A DNA stretch of 64,000 bases from Pseudomonas sp. B21-056 (GTDB taxonomy: Bacteria; Pseudomonadota; Gammaproteobacteria; Pseudomonadales; Pseudomonadaceae). Numbering within the stretch: the first letter of the stretch is position 1; every line of letters starts with the position of its first letter. The position numbers were made by a program, and so were the translations under genes. Under the pieces are notes generated by a model. It had not been told where the DNA came from. It did no database searches and was given only the letters and a program-made list of their open reading frames with translations. The stretch is from contig NZ_CP087203.1 in the NCBI RefSeq assembly GCF_026016325.1, forward strand, positions 2,976,001 to 3,040,000, read 5' to 3'. This document shows positions 1 to 9,575 of this stretch, piece by piece.

Positions 1-1930
1 GCCAGATGGTCCGCGGTCAGGCCCGCTACCTGTGGGTTGCTATCGAAAGCCGCATCGTCCGCCGCTTGCAACGATTCCACGATGTCCAGCAGCAATACTG
101 GCAGCTCCCCGGACGGCAGGGACAGCGCCGATTGGGTCAACAGTACCTGGGGTTGACTGTCAGCCAGCATGAACGCCATGCGCTCCGCCGGGTGTGCCGG
201 GTCGATGGGCACGTAGGCCGCGCCGGCTTTCAGCACGCCCAACAGGCCGACGATCATCTCCAGGCTGCGCTCGGCGCAGATCGCAACGCGCTGATCGGGT
301 TGCACGCCAAGGTCGAGCAACTGCCGGGCCAGGTGGTTGGCGCGGCGATTGAGCTGGCGATAGCTCAACTGGCGGTCTTCGCAGACCAGGGCCACCGCGT
401 CAGGGTTGGCCTGCACCTGGGCTTCGAACAGTTGGTGGATCGGCTGCGCCGCACCGAAATCGGTGGTGGTGCGGTTGAAGTCGCTGAGCAGCAACTGGCG
501 TTCGCTGGCGGGCAGCACGTCGAGGCTGCTGGCGAGGGTTTCCGGTGACTGCTCGAGGGCGTCCACCAGGGCGGATACGGCGTGCTTCAAGTAGGCCGCG
601 ATGCGTTGCGGGTCGATGCCGGCGACAGCCTGGGCAGTCACGGAGAAATCATCGCCTTCATCCGCCACGGCCACTTCAATCGGGTAGTTGGTGCGGGCTT
701 CGTTGCTCAGGAAGCGCACACCGTCCCAGGCCAGGATCTGATCGGCATTGGCCAGCGAGCCGCCGTCTGTTTGATGGCGGTAGTTGAGCAGCGTGGTGAA
801 CAGCGGCAGGCCGGGGCCGACGCCGCTGCAGCGTTGGGCCTGGGCCAGGGAGGCCTGTTCGTGGTTCAGCAGTTCGCTGAGGTCGCGGTAGGTTTCGTCC
901 ACCAACGCGCCAACCCCGAACCCGGCCAGTCGGACCCGCACGGGCAAGGTGTTGATGAACACCCCCAATGCCCGGTCGGCGCCCACCGAACCTTGCAGGC
1001 GGCCGGCGACCACGGTGCCGAACACCACGTCGTCACGCTCGGTGCAGCGTCCCAGCACCTGAGCCCAGGCGACATGAAACAGCACGGCCGGCGTCACCCC
1101 GGCCGCTCGTGCCTGAGCGCGAATCCGCTGGCTCAGGATCGGGTCGAAATGCAGGCTGGCGTCCACGACTTGGCTACCATCGCCTTGGATATCCAGCACG
1201 CCAAACGGCGTGGTGGGTTCATCCACGCTCGCCAGCCGGTTGCTGAAGTAGGCTTCGTGGAGCAGGGGAGGCGTGGCGAGGATGTGGGCGACAAATTCCC
1301 GGTAAGGCACGGGTTCTGGAAGAGCGGCGTTCTGATCCTGCAACAGGGCCTGGATTTCTTCGAGTACGATCCCTTGGGACACGTGATCGCTGATCATGTG
1401 ATGGTCGAGCAGCGCCAGCAACCAGCGTTCGGAATGCGGATCGCGAGCGACATAGGCTCGGGTCAGCGGTGCTTGCTGCAGGTCAAGACGCAGATGCCGT
1501 GGATCGCTCATACGTTCCAGCTGGGTACGCGGATCCTCATCGGCACTCAGCGTGATGTGCTGGACGGGTAGCTCTGCCTGGCGGTGTACTACCTGAACCG
1601 GTTGTGGCTGGCCTACCCAATGCACGGCGCTGCGCCGAATATCATGACGATCGATCACTGCCTGCAAGGCTCTGATAAAAGCATCGAGGCGTTGGCGATC
1701 GTCGAATTCGATGATCGAGCGCACCAGGTACGTGTCGCCTTCGTGACCGAGCAAATGATGGAACAGGATGCCTTGCTGTAGCGGGGCCAGCGGGTAAATA
1801 TCCTGGATATTTGCCGCGCCGCCGGGGACGGCGGCGACGATCTGGTCGAGTTGGGCCGGGGTCAGTTCCACCAGCGGCAGCATATCCGGGACCAGGGCTG
1901 TACAGTCGCTCGGAATCAGGTTGGCCGGTG
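1..1930 (-). other. NRPS gene 1, module 3: dual C/E - A (truncated by window edge)
   Basis: The C domain (about 1930-620) contains GILFHHLLGHEGD near 1732-1780, the elongated first His motif of dual condensation/epimerisation domains, so Thr2 is predicted to become D. The second His motif is HHMISDH rather than HHxxxDG. The A domain starts near 440 and is cut before its core motifs, so its substrate cannot be read. Confidence 0.8.
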
Positions 1931-4900
1931 CCCGGAGTCTCTCGTTGCCGCGGCTTAGCGCCTGAGCCATTTCTCGCAGGCTGGGTGCCGTGAACACGGT
2001 ACGCACCGTTGCGCTCAGACCGCGCTGATGCAAGCGGTCAATGAGGCTCACCGTCAGCAATGAATGCCCGCCGAGGTCGAAGAAGCGGTCGTGACGACTG
2101 ACCTGCTTGATGCCCAGCAAGTCTTGCCAGATGCTCGCGACGATCTGTTCGATCTCGCCGCATGGCGCCTCATAGGGCAGGCTGGCAAAGGCCTCCCGAT
2201 CCGGTGCCGGCAGGGCTCGGTGGTCGATTTTGCCGTTGGGCGTCAGCGGCAGAGCCTCAAGTTGGACGAATGCGCTGGGGACCATGTAGGCGGGCAGATG
2301 GTCCAGCAACACAGTACGCAGTTGCTCCACCGGTACAGGATCACCGCACAGGTAGGCCACCAGCTGCTTGCTGTCGGATTGGCCTGGTTTCTTTTCCAGG
2401 GCCACCACTACCACTCCCCGCACACCGGCAATGGTGCTGAGGATGGCCTCGATTTCCCCCAGCTCGATGCGGAAACCACGGATCTTGATCTGCGAGTCGT
2501 TGCGGCCCACGTAGACCACGCCGCCGTCGGCGCGGTAGCGGGCGACGTCGCCGGTGCGGTACAGCCGCGCATCCGCTTGTGACGCGAACGGGTCGGGAAT
2601 GAAGCGCTCGGCATTCAGCTCATCGCGATTCAGGTAATGCCGGGCGACACCGGCACCGCCGATATGGATCTCGCCATTGACCCCCACCGGCACCGGTTGC
2701 CCGTAGTCGTCGAGAATGCGCAGGCACAGGTCGGGCAGTGGCGGGCCGATCAGGCTTGGCGCGCCCGCGTCGATTTCATCCTGGCTGACCGGGTAGTAAG
2801 TGGCGTGCACGGTGATTTCGGTGATGCCGTACATGTTCACCAGGCGGGTGCGGGACAGCGCCGTGCGGGCGGTCCATGGCCGCAGGCTGCGGAAGTCCAG
2901 GGCTTCGCCGCCGAAGATCACTTCCCGCAGGCTGTGCTCCAGGTCGCTGCGCTCACGGGCCTCGATGAACTGGCGGAAGGCGCTTGGCGTCTGGTTCAGC
3001 ACGGTCACCTGTTGCTGGCAGACCAGTGCGTAGAAGTCGTCGGGCGAACGGGCCATGTCGCTCGGCACCACCAACAGTTTGCCGCCGTAGCTCAGCGCGC
3101 CCCAGATTTCCCAGACCGAGAAGTCGAACGCAAAGGAGTGGAACAGCGTCCAGACGTCGTTGCGAGTGAAGTCGAACAGTTGCGCAGTGGCGTCGAACAG
3201 GCGCGCGACGTTGCCGTGCTCCACCAGCACCCCTTTGGGCAGCCCGGTGGAACCCGAGGTGTAGATGACGTAGGCCAGGTGCCGCGACGTCAGGCCGAGG
3301 GCGTCGGCGTCCGGATTGCGGTCCAGCTCTGGCAGGTCATCGGCCGCGAGGTCATCGTCGAGATTCACCACCGGCACGGTGTGCCCGGGTAGCGCGTCGA
3401 GGCACGTCGGTTGCGCCAGCAGCGCTACCGGGGCGCTGTCGTCCAGCAGGTAACCGAGCCGTTCGGCGGGGTAGGCCGGGTCCAGTGGCACGTAGGCCGC
3501 CCCGGCCTTGAGCACCGCCAGTACCGCGCAGACCATTTCCACGCCGCGTCGGGCCAGGATGGCGACCCGATCATCGGGGCGCACGCCTTGGGCCAGCAGC
3601 GTCTGGGCGATGCGGTTGGCGCGGCGGTTGAGGGCCTGGTAACTCAGTTCCGTTTCGCCGAAGACCAGGGCAATGCGCTGGGGCTGGTGGGCGGCGAGTT
3701 GTTCGAAGCGTTGGTGAATCAACACACCTGGAGCGAAGGTGGCCTTGGGCGGCAGCACCGCCGGCGAGGCCAGGCGCTGTGCCGGGCTGAGCAATGGCAA
3801 GGCCAGCACCGGTTGCTCGACATCCGTCACCATCGCTTCGAGCAGGGTCTGGAAATGCTGGACGAAGCGCTCCACGGTGGAGCGGTCGAACAGGTCGGTG
3901 GCGTATTCGAGCTGGCCGCTGATGGTGTTGCCGTCGTCGTTGAGCGACAGGCTTACGTCGAACTGGGTGGTACCCGTGGGCTGGATCAGCGGGGCAAGGC
4001 TCAGGCCCGGCAGTTCCAGGGCCTGATCGCGTGGCGTGTTACCCAGCGTCAGCATGGCCTGGAACAGCGGGCTGTGCCCGAGGCTGCGCTCCGGTTGCAG
4101 GGCTTCGACGACCTGTTCGAATGGCAAGTCCTGATGATGGTAGGCGTCGAGGGTGATGGCCTTGATTCGCTCCAGCAGTTGATCGACGCGGCTGTGGGCT
4201 TGCACATCGATGCGCAGGGCCAAGGTGTTGACGAAGAAGCCGATCAGCGCTTCGGTTTCACGCCGTGGACGGTTGGCGACCGGCGTGCCGATAACCACTT
4301 CCGGCTGATTGCTCAGGCGCGAGAGCAGGATCGACCAGGCCCCCAGCAGGGTCATGAACGGGGTCAGGCCTTGCTGTTGGCTGAAACGACGTAGCCTGGC
4401 GCTCAACGGCGCGGGCAGTTGCAACGCTAGCGCGGCGCCCTGGTAGCTTTGCATCTGTGGCCGTGGACGGTCAGCCGGCAGTTCCAGCAGCGCTGGGGCA
4501 CCGGCGAGGTGTTCTTTCCAGAATCGGGTCTGGGCTTGCAGGCGCTGGCCTTGCAGGTGCTGGTGTTGCCAGGCGGCGTAGTCGGCGTATTGCAGGGCCA
4601 GCGGCGGCAGCGGGTCTTCGCGGTCCTGGCTGAACGCGGCGTACAGCGCATTGAATTCACCGATCAGCACCGCCACCGACCAGCCGTCGGAGACGATGTG
4701 ATGCTGGGTCACCAGCAGGATGTGCTCGTCCTCGGCCAGACGCAGCAGGCGGCCGCGAATCAGTGGGCCGGCGCTCAGATCGAACGCGGCGCGGGCTTCT
4801 TCCTGGGACAGTTCTTCGACAGCCTGCTGCCGGGCCTCGGGGGCCAGGGCTTGCAGGTCATGTTCGACCAGGGCGAAACCGATGTCGGCCGGGGCGAAAC

Positions 4901-7900
4901 GTTGCCGCACTTCGCCGTCCTGGCGCTCGAAGGTGGTGCGCAGGCTTTCGTGGCGGGCGACGATGCGGTTCAGGGCCCGTTGCAAGGCTTCGCGGTCCAG
5001 ATCGCCGCGCAGGTGCAAAGCGGCGGGCATGTGGTAGGCGACGCTGGCGGCGTGGTCCAGTTGATCGAGGAACCACAGGCGCTGTTGGGCCAGGGACAGT
5101 GGCAGCGGCTGGTCGCGGGAGATCAGCGCAATGGCCTGGAGGCGGGACTGGCCAGCCTGTTCGACGTGTTGGGCCAGCTCACTCAACGAGGTCTGGGCAA
5201 ACAAGGTACGCAAGTCGATCTCGACGCCAAGGTCCTGGTGCAGGCGGGCTTGCAATTGCACGGTCAGCAGTGAGTGGCCGCCGAGTTCGAGGAAGCCATC
5301 GTGACGGCCAACCTGATCCAGATGCAGCAGATTTTTCCAGATATCGGCAATGGCGACTTCGGTATCACCTTGCGGCGCCTCGTAGGCCTTACTGGCGAGG
5401 GCGTCCAGGCCCGGTTCGGGCAGGGCACGGCGGTCGAGCTTGCCGTTGGCGGTGAGGGGCAGGGCGTCCAGGTGCACGAAGGCACTGGGCACCATGTACT
5501 CGGGCAGGTGCTTGAGCAAGGCGCTGCGCAGGTGTTCGGCCGGAACCGGTTCACCGCAGACATAGGCCACCAGGCGCTTGCTCTCGGGTTGGCCGGGGAT
5601 GTCTTCCCGGGCGATGACCACCACTTCGCGAATGCCGGGGCACAGCGCCAGGGCCGCTTCGACTTCGCCGATCTCGATGCGCAAGCCGCGGATCTTCACC
5701 TGGAAGTCATTGCGGCCCAGGTACTCCAGCGCGCCGTTGGCGAGCCAGCGACCGAGGTCGCCGGTCTTGTACAGGCGTGCGTCCGGTTCGCTGCTGAACG
5801 GGTCGGCGATGAAGCGCTCGGCGCTCAGTTCCGGTTGATTCAGGTAGCCCCGGGCGACGCCGATGCCACCGATGTGAAGTTCGCCAGCGATGCCCAGGGG
5901 TTGCGGTTTGCCACGGGCGTCGAGCACGTGCATCTGGATGTTGGCAATCGGTTTGCCGATGGGCACGCTTTCGCCGGGATCGCTGGGGCGGCAGTGCCAG
6001 GCGGTCACGTCGATGGCCGCCTCGGTCGGGCCGTACAGGTTATGCAACTCGACGCCCGCCAGTTGCCGTTCGAAACGCCGTTGCAGGGCTCGGGGCAGGG
6101 CTTCGCCACTGCACAGCACCCGACGCAGCTCGGGGAAGTCGCGGTTGTCGGGGTGCTCCAGGAACAGGTCGAGCATCGACGGCACGAAGTGCAGCATGGT
6201 GATGCCCGCCTCGCGCATTACCTGGGCCAGGTAAGCCGGTTCCTGATGACCGCCGGGACGGGTCATGACCAGCTCGGCACCGGCCAGCAAGGGCAGGAAG
6301 AATTCCCAGACCGACACGTCGAAACCGAACGGGGTCTTTTGCAGGACCCGGTCGCTGGCATCGACGCCATATTCGTCACGGGCCCACAGCAGACGGTTGA
6401 CCACGCCCAGATGTTCGTTCATCACCCCTTTTGGGGTACCGGTGGAGCCCGAGGTGTAGAGCACGTAGGCCAAATGTTTCGTTGTCAGGCCCAGGTCATG
6501 CGGGTCCGGGTTGTGTTCGGGCTGCGTGACACGCTCGTCGTCATCGAGCACCAGTACCGGAATCGCCAACGCCGGCAATTGCTCCAGTAGGGCCCGGCTG
6601 CTCAGTACGGCGCGAGGGGCGCTGTCTTCGAGCATATACGCCTGGCGTGCGCTCGGCAGGTCCGGATCGACGGGCACATAGGCGCCGCCGGCCTTGAGAA
6701 TCCCCAGCAAGGCGACGACCATTTCCGGGCCACGCTTGAGGCTCACCGCCACGCGGTCATCCGGCTTTACACCCAGTTCGATCAGGCGATGGGCGAGCTG
6801 GTTGGCCTGGCGGTTGAGTTGCGCGTAGCTGAGCAGCGGCCCGCCGTCGCCACGCACGGCACAGGCGTGCGGACGTTGCGCGGCCTGCTGCTCGAACAAG
6901 GTGTGGATCAGCACATCCCGGGGATACTCGCGGGCCGTGGCATTGAACTCGACTTGCAGGCGCTGCCGCTCGGCCGCGCTCATCAGCGGGAAGTCGCCCA
7001 CCGGCGTGTCGTGTTGCTCAAGTACCGCTTCGAGCATCGAGACGATGCGTTGTTGCAGCAGGCGTGCTTCTTCCACGCTGTAATAGGCGGTGTTGAAGTT
7101 GAAGTCCAGATGCACGTCTTCGAACGGATGGTAGTCACGCACGAAGATCGCCATGGGCGTCTGCTCGTAGCCGTTGTCCATGGTGATGACGGTGGAGGAG
7201 GTGCCGCCGAACTGATCGTCACCGTCCAGGCTTTCGAACGACAGCGATACGTCGAACAGTTGTCGGCGCCCGGTCTGTGCGAGGCGCAGGACACGGTTGA
7301 GTTCGGCAATCGGGAAGCGCTGGTGGCGGTAGCAGCGGCGCAGCTGGCCGCCGGCGGTGTGCATCAGGTCCAGCAGCGAGGCGTCGAGATCGACTGGCAG
7401 GCGAATCGGGCTCACCGAGGAAAACATCCCGGCGGTTTCCTTGGTGCGGGCGTTCGTGCGGTTGTGCACGGGCATACCGATGACCATCTCATCGACGCCC
7501 ACGGTGCGGCAGAAATAGGTGGCGACCACGCTGATCAGCACGTGGGCCACCGACAGGCTGCGCTCGCTGGCGAACTGCGTCAGGGCGTTGTACAACGCGC
7601 GCGGCAGCATCGCCTGGACCTGGGCGCTGGGGGCCAGTTCATTGGCCTGGCCGGTCTTGAAGTCGGCCCGGCGTTGCAGCAGCGACGGTGGTAACTGCGC
7701 GTAGGTTTCCTGCCAGAATTCACGGTCGCGCTCGTAGCGGGACGATTGCAGGTAGGCCCGGTCGTCCTCCAGGAACGACAGGTAGGAATGCCCTTCGGCA
7801 ACTTCCTCGTTGCCGGCCAGCAAGCCGTTGTACGCTGCACCCACGGCATGGCCGATCAGCGCCACGCCGATGCCGTCGGTGACCAGGTGGTGGTACCGGT

Positions 7901-8327
7901 TGAGCCAGTAGTGGCGGTTCGGGCCACAACGCACCATGCGTGCTTCCCAGAGCTGGCCGGTCAGCTCCGGGAACGGCTGGCGGAAGGCGTTGCGCAGGTA
8001 TTCCATCGCCAGTCCGGCATCGGCTTCGGCCTCGGTGAACTCCACCACCTCCAGCTTGACCTTGACCTCGGGCAAGACCCGTTGGCGGCCGATGCCGCCT
8101 TCATGGCTGAAGCTCAGCCGCAGGGCGTCGTGGTTGTTGGCGACCAGCTCGATGGCTTTCTCGAACAGCGGGATGTTGATCTCACCCTTGATTTCCAGGG
8201 ACATGCCGATGTTGTAGTAGGGCAGGTCAGGGTGCGCGATCTGGTCGAGCCAGATGCCCTGCTGGACGGAGGCCAGTTCGTGGGACACTGGGGCTTGCCT
8301 GGACAGCTGCTCGATCGACGAATCCAT
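1..8327 (-). CDS. Lipo-initiating NRPS, probable mycin-type synthetase, 5' part (partial at window edge)
   Basis: About 2775 residues are visible; the gene runs off the left edge. Domain order from the N terminus is starter C, A (Ser), T, LCL-type C, A (Thr), T, dual C/E, then an A domain cut by the edge. The first C domain has HHLVTDG and sits at the very N terminus, as in synthetases that begin by acylating residue 1 with a fatty acid. The start at 8327 begins MDSSIEQLSRQ, about two dozen residues before the core QQGIWLDQ. An in-frame ATG pair at 8426/8429 would add about 33 residues, but it lacks a ribosome site and lies only 33 bases from the regulatory palindrome at 8463-8482. L-Ser1 followed by D-residue 2, with SyrB1/B2/C/P homologues nearby, fits a syringomycin-like nonapeptide; that assignment is inference. 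The unusual point is Thr at position 2. No thioesterase is visible. Confidence 0.9.
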   Translation of the reverse strand, partial: MDSSIEQLSRQAPVSHELASVQQGIWLDQIAHPDLPYYNIGMSLEIKGEINIPLFEKAIELVANNHDALRLSFSHEGGIGRQRVLPEVKVKLEVVEFTEAEADAGLAMEYLRNAFRQPFPELTGQLWEARMVRCGPNRHYWLNRYHHLVTDGIGVALIGHAVGAAYNGLLAGNEEVAEGHSYLSFLEDDRAYLQSSRYERDREFWQETYAQLPPSLLQRRADFKTGQANELAPSAQVQAMLPRALYNALTQFASERSLSVAHVLISVVATYFCRTVGVDEMVIGMPVHNRTNARTKETAGMFSSVSPIRLPVDLDASLLDLMHTAGGQLRRCYRHQRFPIAELNRVLRLAQTGRRQLFDVSLSFESLDGDDQFGGTSSTVITMDNGYEQTPMAIFVRDYHPFEDVHLDFNFNTAYYSVEEARLLQQRIVSMLEAVLEQHDTPVGDFPLMSAAERQRLQVEFNATAREYPRDVLIHTLFEQQAAQRPHACAVRGDGGPLLSYAQLNRQANQLAHRLIELGVKPDDRVAVSLKRGPEMVVALLGILKAGGAYVPVDPDLPSARQAYMLEDSAPRAVLSSRALLEQLPALAIPVLVLDDDERVTQPEHNPDPHDLGLTTKHLAYVLYTSGSTGTPKGVMNEHLGVVNRLLWARDEYGVDASDRVLQKTPFGFDVSVWEFFLPLLAGAELVMTRPGGHQEPAYLAQVMREAGITMLHFVPSMLDLFLEHPDNRDFPELRRVLCSGEALPRALQRRFERQLAGVELHNLYGPTEAAIDVTAWHCRPSDPGESVPIGKPIANIQMHVLDARGKPQPLGIAGELHIGGIGVARGYLNQPELSAERFIADPFSSEPDARLYKTGDLGRWLANGALEYLGRNDFQVKIRGLRIEIGEVEAALALCPGIREVVVIAREDIPGQPESKRLVAYVCGEPVPAEHLRSALLKHLPEYMVPSAFVHLDALPLTANGKLDRRALPEPGLDALASKAYEAPQGDTEVAIADIWKNLLHLDQVGRHDGFLELGGHSLLTVQLQARLHQDLGVEIDLRTLFAQTSLSELAQHVEQAGQSRLQAIALISRDQPLPLSLAQQRLWFLDQLDHAASVAYHMPAALHLRGDLDREALQRALNRIVARHESLRTTFERQDGEVRQRFAPADIGFALVEHDLQALAPEARQQAVEELSQEEARAAFDLSAGPLIRGRLLRLAEDEHILLVTQHHIVSDGWSVAVLIGEFNALYAAFSQDREDPLPPLALQYADYAAWQHQHLQGQRLQAQTRFWKEHLAGAPALLELPADRPRPQMQSYQGAALALQLPAPLSARLRRFSQQQGLTPFMTLLGAWSILLSRLSNQPEVVIGTPVANRPRRETEALIGFFVNTLALRIDVQAHSRVDQLLERIKAITLDAYHHQDLPFEQVVEALQPERSLGHSPLFQAMLTLGNTPRDQALELPGLSLAPLIQPTGTTQFDVSLSLNDDGNTISGQLEYATDLFDRSTVERFVQHFQTLLEAMVTDVEQPVLALPLLSPAQRLASPAVLPPKATFAPGVLIHQRFEQLAAHQPQRIALVFGETELSYQALNRRANRIAQTLLAQGVRPDDRVAILARRGVEMVCAVLAVLKAGAAYVPLDPAYPAERLGYLLDDSAPVALLAQPTCLDALPGHTVPVVNLDDDLAADDLPELDRNPDADALGLTSRHLAYVIYTSGSTGLPKGVLVEHGNVARLFDATAQLFDFTRNDVWTLFHSFAFDFSVWEIWGALSYGGKLLVVPSDMARSPDDFYALVCQQQVTVLNQTPSAFRQFIEARERSDLEHSLREVIFGGEALDFRSLRPWTARTALSRTRLVNMYGITEITVHATYYPVSQDEIDAGAPSLIGPPLPDLCLRILDDYGQPVPVGVNGEIHIGGAGVARHYLNRDELNAERFIPDPFASQADARLYRTGDVARYRADGGVVYVGRNDSQIKIRGFRIELGEIEAILSTIAGVRGVVVVALEKKPGQSDSKQLVAYLCGDPVPVEQLRTVLLDHLPAYMVPSAFVQLEALPLTPNGKIDHRALPAPDREAFASLPYEAPCGEIEQIVASIWQDLLGIKQVSRHDRFFDLGGHSLLTVSLIDRLHQRGLSATVRTVFTAPSLREMAQALSRGNERLRAPANLIPSDCTALVPDMLPLVELTPAQLDQIVAAVPGGAANIQDIYPLAPLQQGILFHHLLGHEGDTYLVRSIIEFDDRQRLDAFIRALQAVIDRHDIRRSAVHWVGQPQPVQVVHRQAELPVQHITLSADEDPRTQLERMSDPRHLRLDLQQAPLTRAYVARDPHSERWLLALLDHHMISDHVSQGIVLEEIQALLQDQNAALPEPVPYREFVAHILATPPLLHEAYFSNRLASVDEPTTPFGVLDIQGDGSQVVDASLHFDPILSQRIRAQARAAGVTPAVLFHVAWAQVLGRCTERDDVVFGTVVAGRLQGSVGADRALGVFINTLPVRVRLAGFGVGALVDETYRDLSELLNHEQASLAQAQRCSGVGPGLPLFTTLLNYRHQTDGGSLANADQILAWDGVRFLSNEARTNYPIEVAVADEGDDFSVTAQAVAGIDPQRIAAYLKHAVSALVDALEQSPETLASSLDVLPASERQLLLSDFNRTTTDFGAAQPIHQLFEAQVQANPDAVALVCEDRQLSYRQLNRRANHLARQLLDLGVQPDQRVAICAERSLEMIVGLLGVLKAGAAYVPIDPAHPAERMAFMLADSQPQVLLTQSALSLPSGELPVLLLDIVESLQAADDAAFDSNPQVAGLTADHL
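1985..5140 (-). other. NRPS gene 1, module 2: LCL-type C - A(Thr) - T
   Basis: The C domain (about 5140-3850) has QQRLWFLDQL and HHIVSDGWS and lacks the HHxxxxxGD insertion, so it is a standard LCL domain and residue 1 stays L. The A domain (about 3730-2215) has pocket residues D F W N I G M V H, the Thr code. The T domain carries FFDLGGHSLL near 2050-2095. Described mycins that I recall have Ser, Dab or Orn at position 2, so Thr here is noteworthy. Confidence 0.85.
5190..8285 (-). other. NRPS gene 1, module 1: starter C - A(Ser) - T
   Basis: The starter C domain lies at about 8285-6960 (HHLVTDG). The A domain is at about 6900-5400; its pocket residues, read by alignment to GrsA positions, are D V W H L S L I D, with the invariant Lys in [10 protein letters not shown]. 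This is the bacterial Ser code. The T domain at about 5380-5190 has [10 protein letters not shown], where most T domains of the window have [10 protein letters not shown]. Acylated Ser at position 1 is typical of mycins, whose ring closes on that hydroxyl (family knowledge). Confidence 0.85.
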
Positions 8328-8462
8328 GTTGGAATACCTGCTTTCAGAATCAGTGGGCGTCTCTTCGGACGACAGCAACGGTGCACGCTGCCTGGACGAC
8401 ACGTCGTCGAAAGGGGCGGATGACATCATGGGAAAAAACTAGAGCATCCGCTGGGTGGTGTC

Positions 8463-8482
8463 TGTCATGGTAAGCAGGGACA
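8463..8482. promoter_or_regulatory. syr-syp-box-like palindrome, divergent promoter of NRPS gene 1 and the cupin operon
   Basis: The 20-bp element TGTCATGGTAAGCAGGGACA has TGTC and GACA ends separated by 12 bases. This matches the outer arms and spacing of the syr-syp box (recalled as TGtCccg-N6-cggGaCA) bound by SalA/SyrF-type LuxR regulators in P. syringae. It lies 135 bases before the NRPS start and 88 before the cupin start, so it could serve either or both. The inner arms match poorly. Confidence 0.5.
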
Positions 8483-8570
8483 ACAGTGGAAACGGTGGCG
8501 CGCGGCGTTTGGGATGGTCGCGGGAGTCTGTTATATCAACGGTCCCGAGAGTGCTTGCGAGGATCGTGAG

Positions 8571-9575
8571 ATGCCATTGACCGCCGAACTGGAACGTCCA
8601 GCATCAAAGTTCTGGAGCCTGTCCCGTTTTCCCAACCATCCTCAAGCCGGATCGGTCGAAGTGATTGATGCCCTGACGATTTCCAGGGAGGAATTCATCC
8701 GCAAGTATGTCAATCAAAACCGTCCCTGCCTGATCAAAAATGCGGTGCGGCACTGGCCGGCCTTTCACAAATGGAACCAACTCGATTACCTGAAGACTCA
8801 TTCGCGCAACCATGCGGTGAAGGTGCGCACGCGGATCGTTTCGGAGGTCATTGGTTGGTCGAAGCCCGACGTCAGGGCGGCCTTGGCCGAGGATGCGAAA
8901 ACGGTCTATCGACAGATGCCGTTCCACGAATTTCTCGACAGCCTGGGTGAAGAAGGTAATCCACTGGTCGCCGACAGCTGCCGTTTTTCCGCGGGCTCGG
9001 CCATCGAGCAGATGAAAGATGACGTCGGTGGCCTGCCATTCATGCCGCAACTCTCCAAGCCGCGGCATTACCCGGCCCATCGCAGTTTTCTGTATCGCAA
9101 CTCCTACACCGATTGGCATTTCCATGTCATTGACGAGACCTTCATGGCCCAGGTGGTCGGTGCCAAGGAGGTCCTCCTGCTGCCGCCGGACGAAACCAGT
9201 TGGCGGGCGTTGCGGCCGGTGGTCGAAGAGGCGGGGTATCTGTATGACATCGATACCCGGCGCTTCCCTGGCATCCGGGGCTTGCACGCGTTGCGCACGG
9301 TGGTGGAACCGGGCGATGCCCTGTACATACCGGTTTATTGGTGGCATGCGGTGCAATCCATCGACGATGCGTTCGGCGCCACCGTCGCTGCCACGTTCCC
9401 GACACCCTTGCATGTCAGTGGCGATATCCGCTCGCCCATTGCCAGGCGAGTGCTGCGCAGCTTTTTGTTCTCCCGTTATGCGCCGTTGGTGTTGGGTGTA
9501 GTGGCCTATTCTCTGCTCTATCGATTGACGCACAAGCTGATGGGTGCAGGCACACCTCGCGATGCACGCACATGA
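8571..9575 (+). CDS. JmjC/cupin-like (cupin_8-type) putative oxygenase with atypical metal site
   Basis: 334 residues. The fold signature is of JmjC/cupin-like 2-oxoglutarate oxygenases: N-terminal RPCLIKNAVRHWPAF, then WHFHVIDETFMAQVVGAKEVLLLPP-like central strands, and GDALYIPVYWWHAV near the end. The family normally uses HxD...H to bind iron. Here the first pair reads His183-Phe-His185 with Asp188 beyond it; the distal His is His259. The C terminus has a hydrophobic stretch around FLFSRYAPLVLGVVAYSLL that may anchor it to the membrane. The ATG at 8571 is preferred over an upstream one at 8514 because GAGGA lies seven bases before it. Its stop overlaps the next gene's start (ATGA), so the two are translationally coupled. 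Its substrate is unknown; tailoring of a lipopeptide residue is possible from context. Whether it binds iron is uncertain. Confidence 0.75.
   Translation: MPLTAELERPASKFWSLSRFPNHPQAGSVEVIDALTISREEFIRKYVNQNRPCLIKNAVRHWPAFHKWNQLDYLKTHSRNHAVKVRTRIVSEVIGWSKPDVRAALAEDAKTVYRQMPFHEFLDSLGEEGNPLVADSCRFSAGSAIEQMKDDVGGLPFMPQLSKPRHYPAHRSFLYRNSYTDWHFHVIDETFMAQVVGAKEVLLLPPDETSWRALRPVVEEAGYLYDIDTRRFPGIRGLHALRTVVEPGDALYIPVYWWHAVQSIDDAFGATVAATFPTPLHVSGDIRSPIARRVLRSFLFSRYAPLVLGVVAYSLLYRLTHKLMGAGTPRDART

Noticed and set aside
6..8423. Several long plus-strand open frames (up to ~440 codons)
   Set aside because: They lie antisense to the minus-strand NRPS, whose motifs read continuously; their composition (Gln, His, Val, Ala-rich with no motifs) is the usual shadow of GC3-rich genes.
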